This document shows, piece by piece, positions 5,074 through 5,459 of a DNA stretch of 5,459 nt. Position 1 is the first letter of the stretch. Every line of letters starts with the position of its first letter. A program made the translations under genes and the position numbers. The DNA comes from Alphaproteobacteria bacterium (GTDB lineage Bacteria > Pseudomonadota > Alphaproteobacteria > Micavibrionales > CSBR16-224), in the NCBI GenBank assembly GCA_006226225.1, contig SBHI01000018.1, positions 1 to 5,459 on the forward strand, read 5' to 3'. Below the pieces are notes generated by a model. The model had not been told where the DNA came from. It worked only from the letters and a program-made list of their open reading frames with translations, and searched no databases.

Positions 5074-5459
5074 ATGGCAGAACAGCATCAGTTTCAGGCA
5101 GAAGTCAGCCGTCTTTTGGATATTGTCGCCAATGCGCTTTACAGCGACAAGGATATTTTTCTGCGCGAGCTTATCTCAAACGCATCCGATGCCTGTGACC
5201 GTCTGCGCTATGCCGCATTGACAGATAAAGCAATCGCCAAGGATGTTCCTGCAAAATTCGAACTGCGTCTTGTCAGCGACACAGATGCGCGGACATTAAA
5301 ACTGATCGATAACGGCATCGGCATGGATAAGGGCGAGATGATTGAAAATCTCGGCACCATTGCCCATTCCGGTACCGCCAAGCTGGTCGAAGAAATCGGC
5401 AAAGCCAAAAAAGACAAAAAGGAAGACGCGCTGAACCTGATCGGTAAATTCGGCGTCGG
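5074..5459 (+). CDS. htpG: Molecular chaperone HtpG (Hsp90), N-terminal part, cut by the window edge
   Basis: HtpG is the bacterial Hsp90: a cytoplasmic, dimeric, ATP-driven chaperone that remodels clients with DnaK and is usually heat-induced. Only 128 complete codons, most of the N-terminal ATPase domain of a protein normally about 620-640 residues long, are visible; the frame is open to the edge. GHKL (Bergerat) ATPase motifs are intact: FLRELISNASDA at 29-40, with catalytic Glu32, Mg-binding Asn36 and Asp39; DNGIGM at 79-84, with the adenine-contacting Asp79; GTIAHSGT at 94-101 at the start of the ATP lid; and the beginning of the IGKFGVG loop (123 on). AAGGA at 5061-5065, eight bases before the ATG, fixes the start. 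The lid carries a lysine/aspartate-rich stretch (KAKKDKKED, 110-118) that looks a few residues longer than in E. coli HtpG as I recall it. The gene lies 93 bases after the exported-protein pair on the same strand. Confidence 0.97.
   Translation, partial: MAEQHQFQAEVSRLLDIVANALYSDKDIFLRELISNASDACDRLRYAALTDKAIAKDVPAKFELRLVSDTDARTLKLIDNGIGMDKGEMIENLGTIAHSGTAKLVEEIGKAKKDKKEDALNLIGKFGV

Noticed and set aside
4848..5198. A 116-codon plus-strand frame overlapping the end of the two-cysteine gene and the start of htpG
   Set aside because: It is an out-of-frame shadow of two supported genes, with no binding site and no recognisable domain.

Overview
The window looks like a chromosomal segment of an alphaproteobacterium. 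LepA and the start of HtpG both read as alphaproteobacterial, and base composition is fairly balanced; a Rhodospirillales- or Micavibrionales-like source is only a hunch. No rRNA, tRNA, CRISPR array, insertion sequence or phage gene is visible. Coding density is high, and no gene-free stretch exceeds about 115 bases.

Layout, left to right. (1) At the left edge, the first 21 codons of a gene run off the window on the minus strand; they look like a Sec signal peptide behind a good ribosome binding site. (2) A 113-base divergent intergenic region separates it from a plus-strand pair: a 250-residue cytoplasmic protein of unknown family (177-929) and a 277-residue ankyrin-repeat protein (952-1785). 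(3) lepA (elongation factor 4) lies on the minus strand at 1795-3600, convergent with the ankyrin gene across only 9 bases. (4) A 64-base divergent promoter region, with nested inverted repeats, separates lepA from a plus-strand pair of exported proteins. The first (3665-4507) has one canonical EF-hand. The second (4504-4980) is a small two-cysteine protein whose start overlaps the stop of the first. (5) After 93 bases, htpG (Hsp90) starts at 5074 and runs off the right edge.

The housekeeping genes are a ribosome-associated GTPase and a chaperone. The rest are accessory genes with no family I recognise. The best candidates for something undescribed are the translationally coupled EF-hand/two-cysteine secreted pair, and the unknown-protein/ankyrin pair, whose ankyrin member has an unassigned C-terminal domain of about 110 residues. 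Nothing here amounts to a demonstrated novel system.
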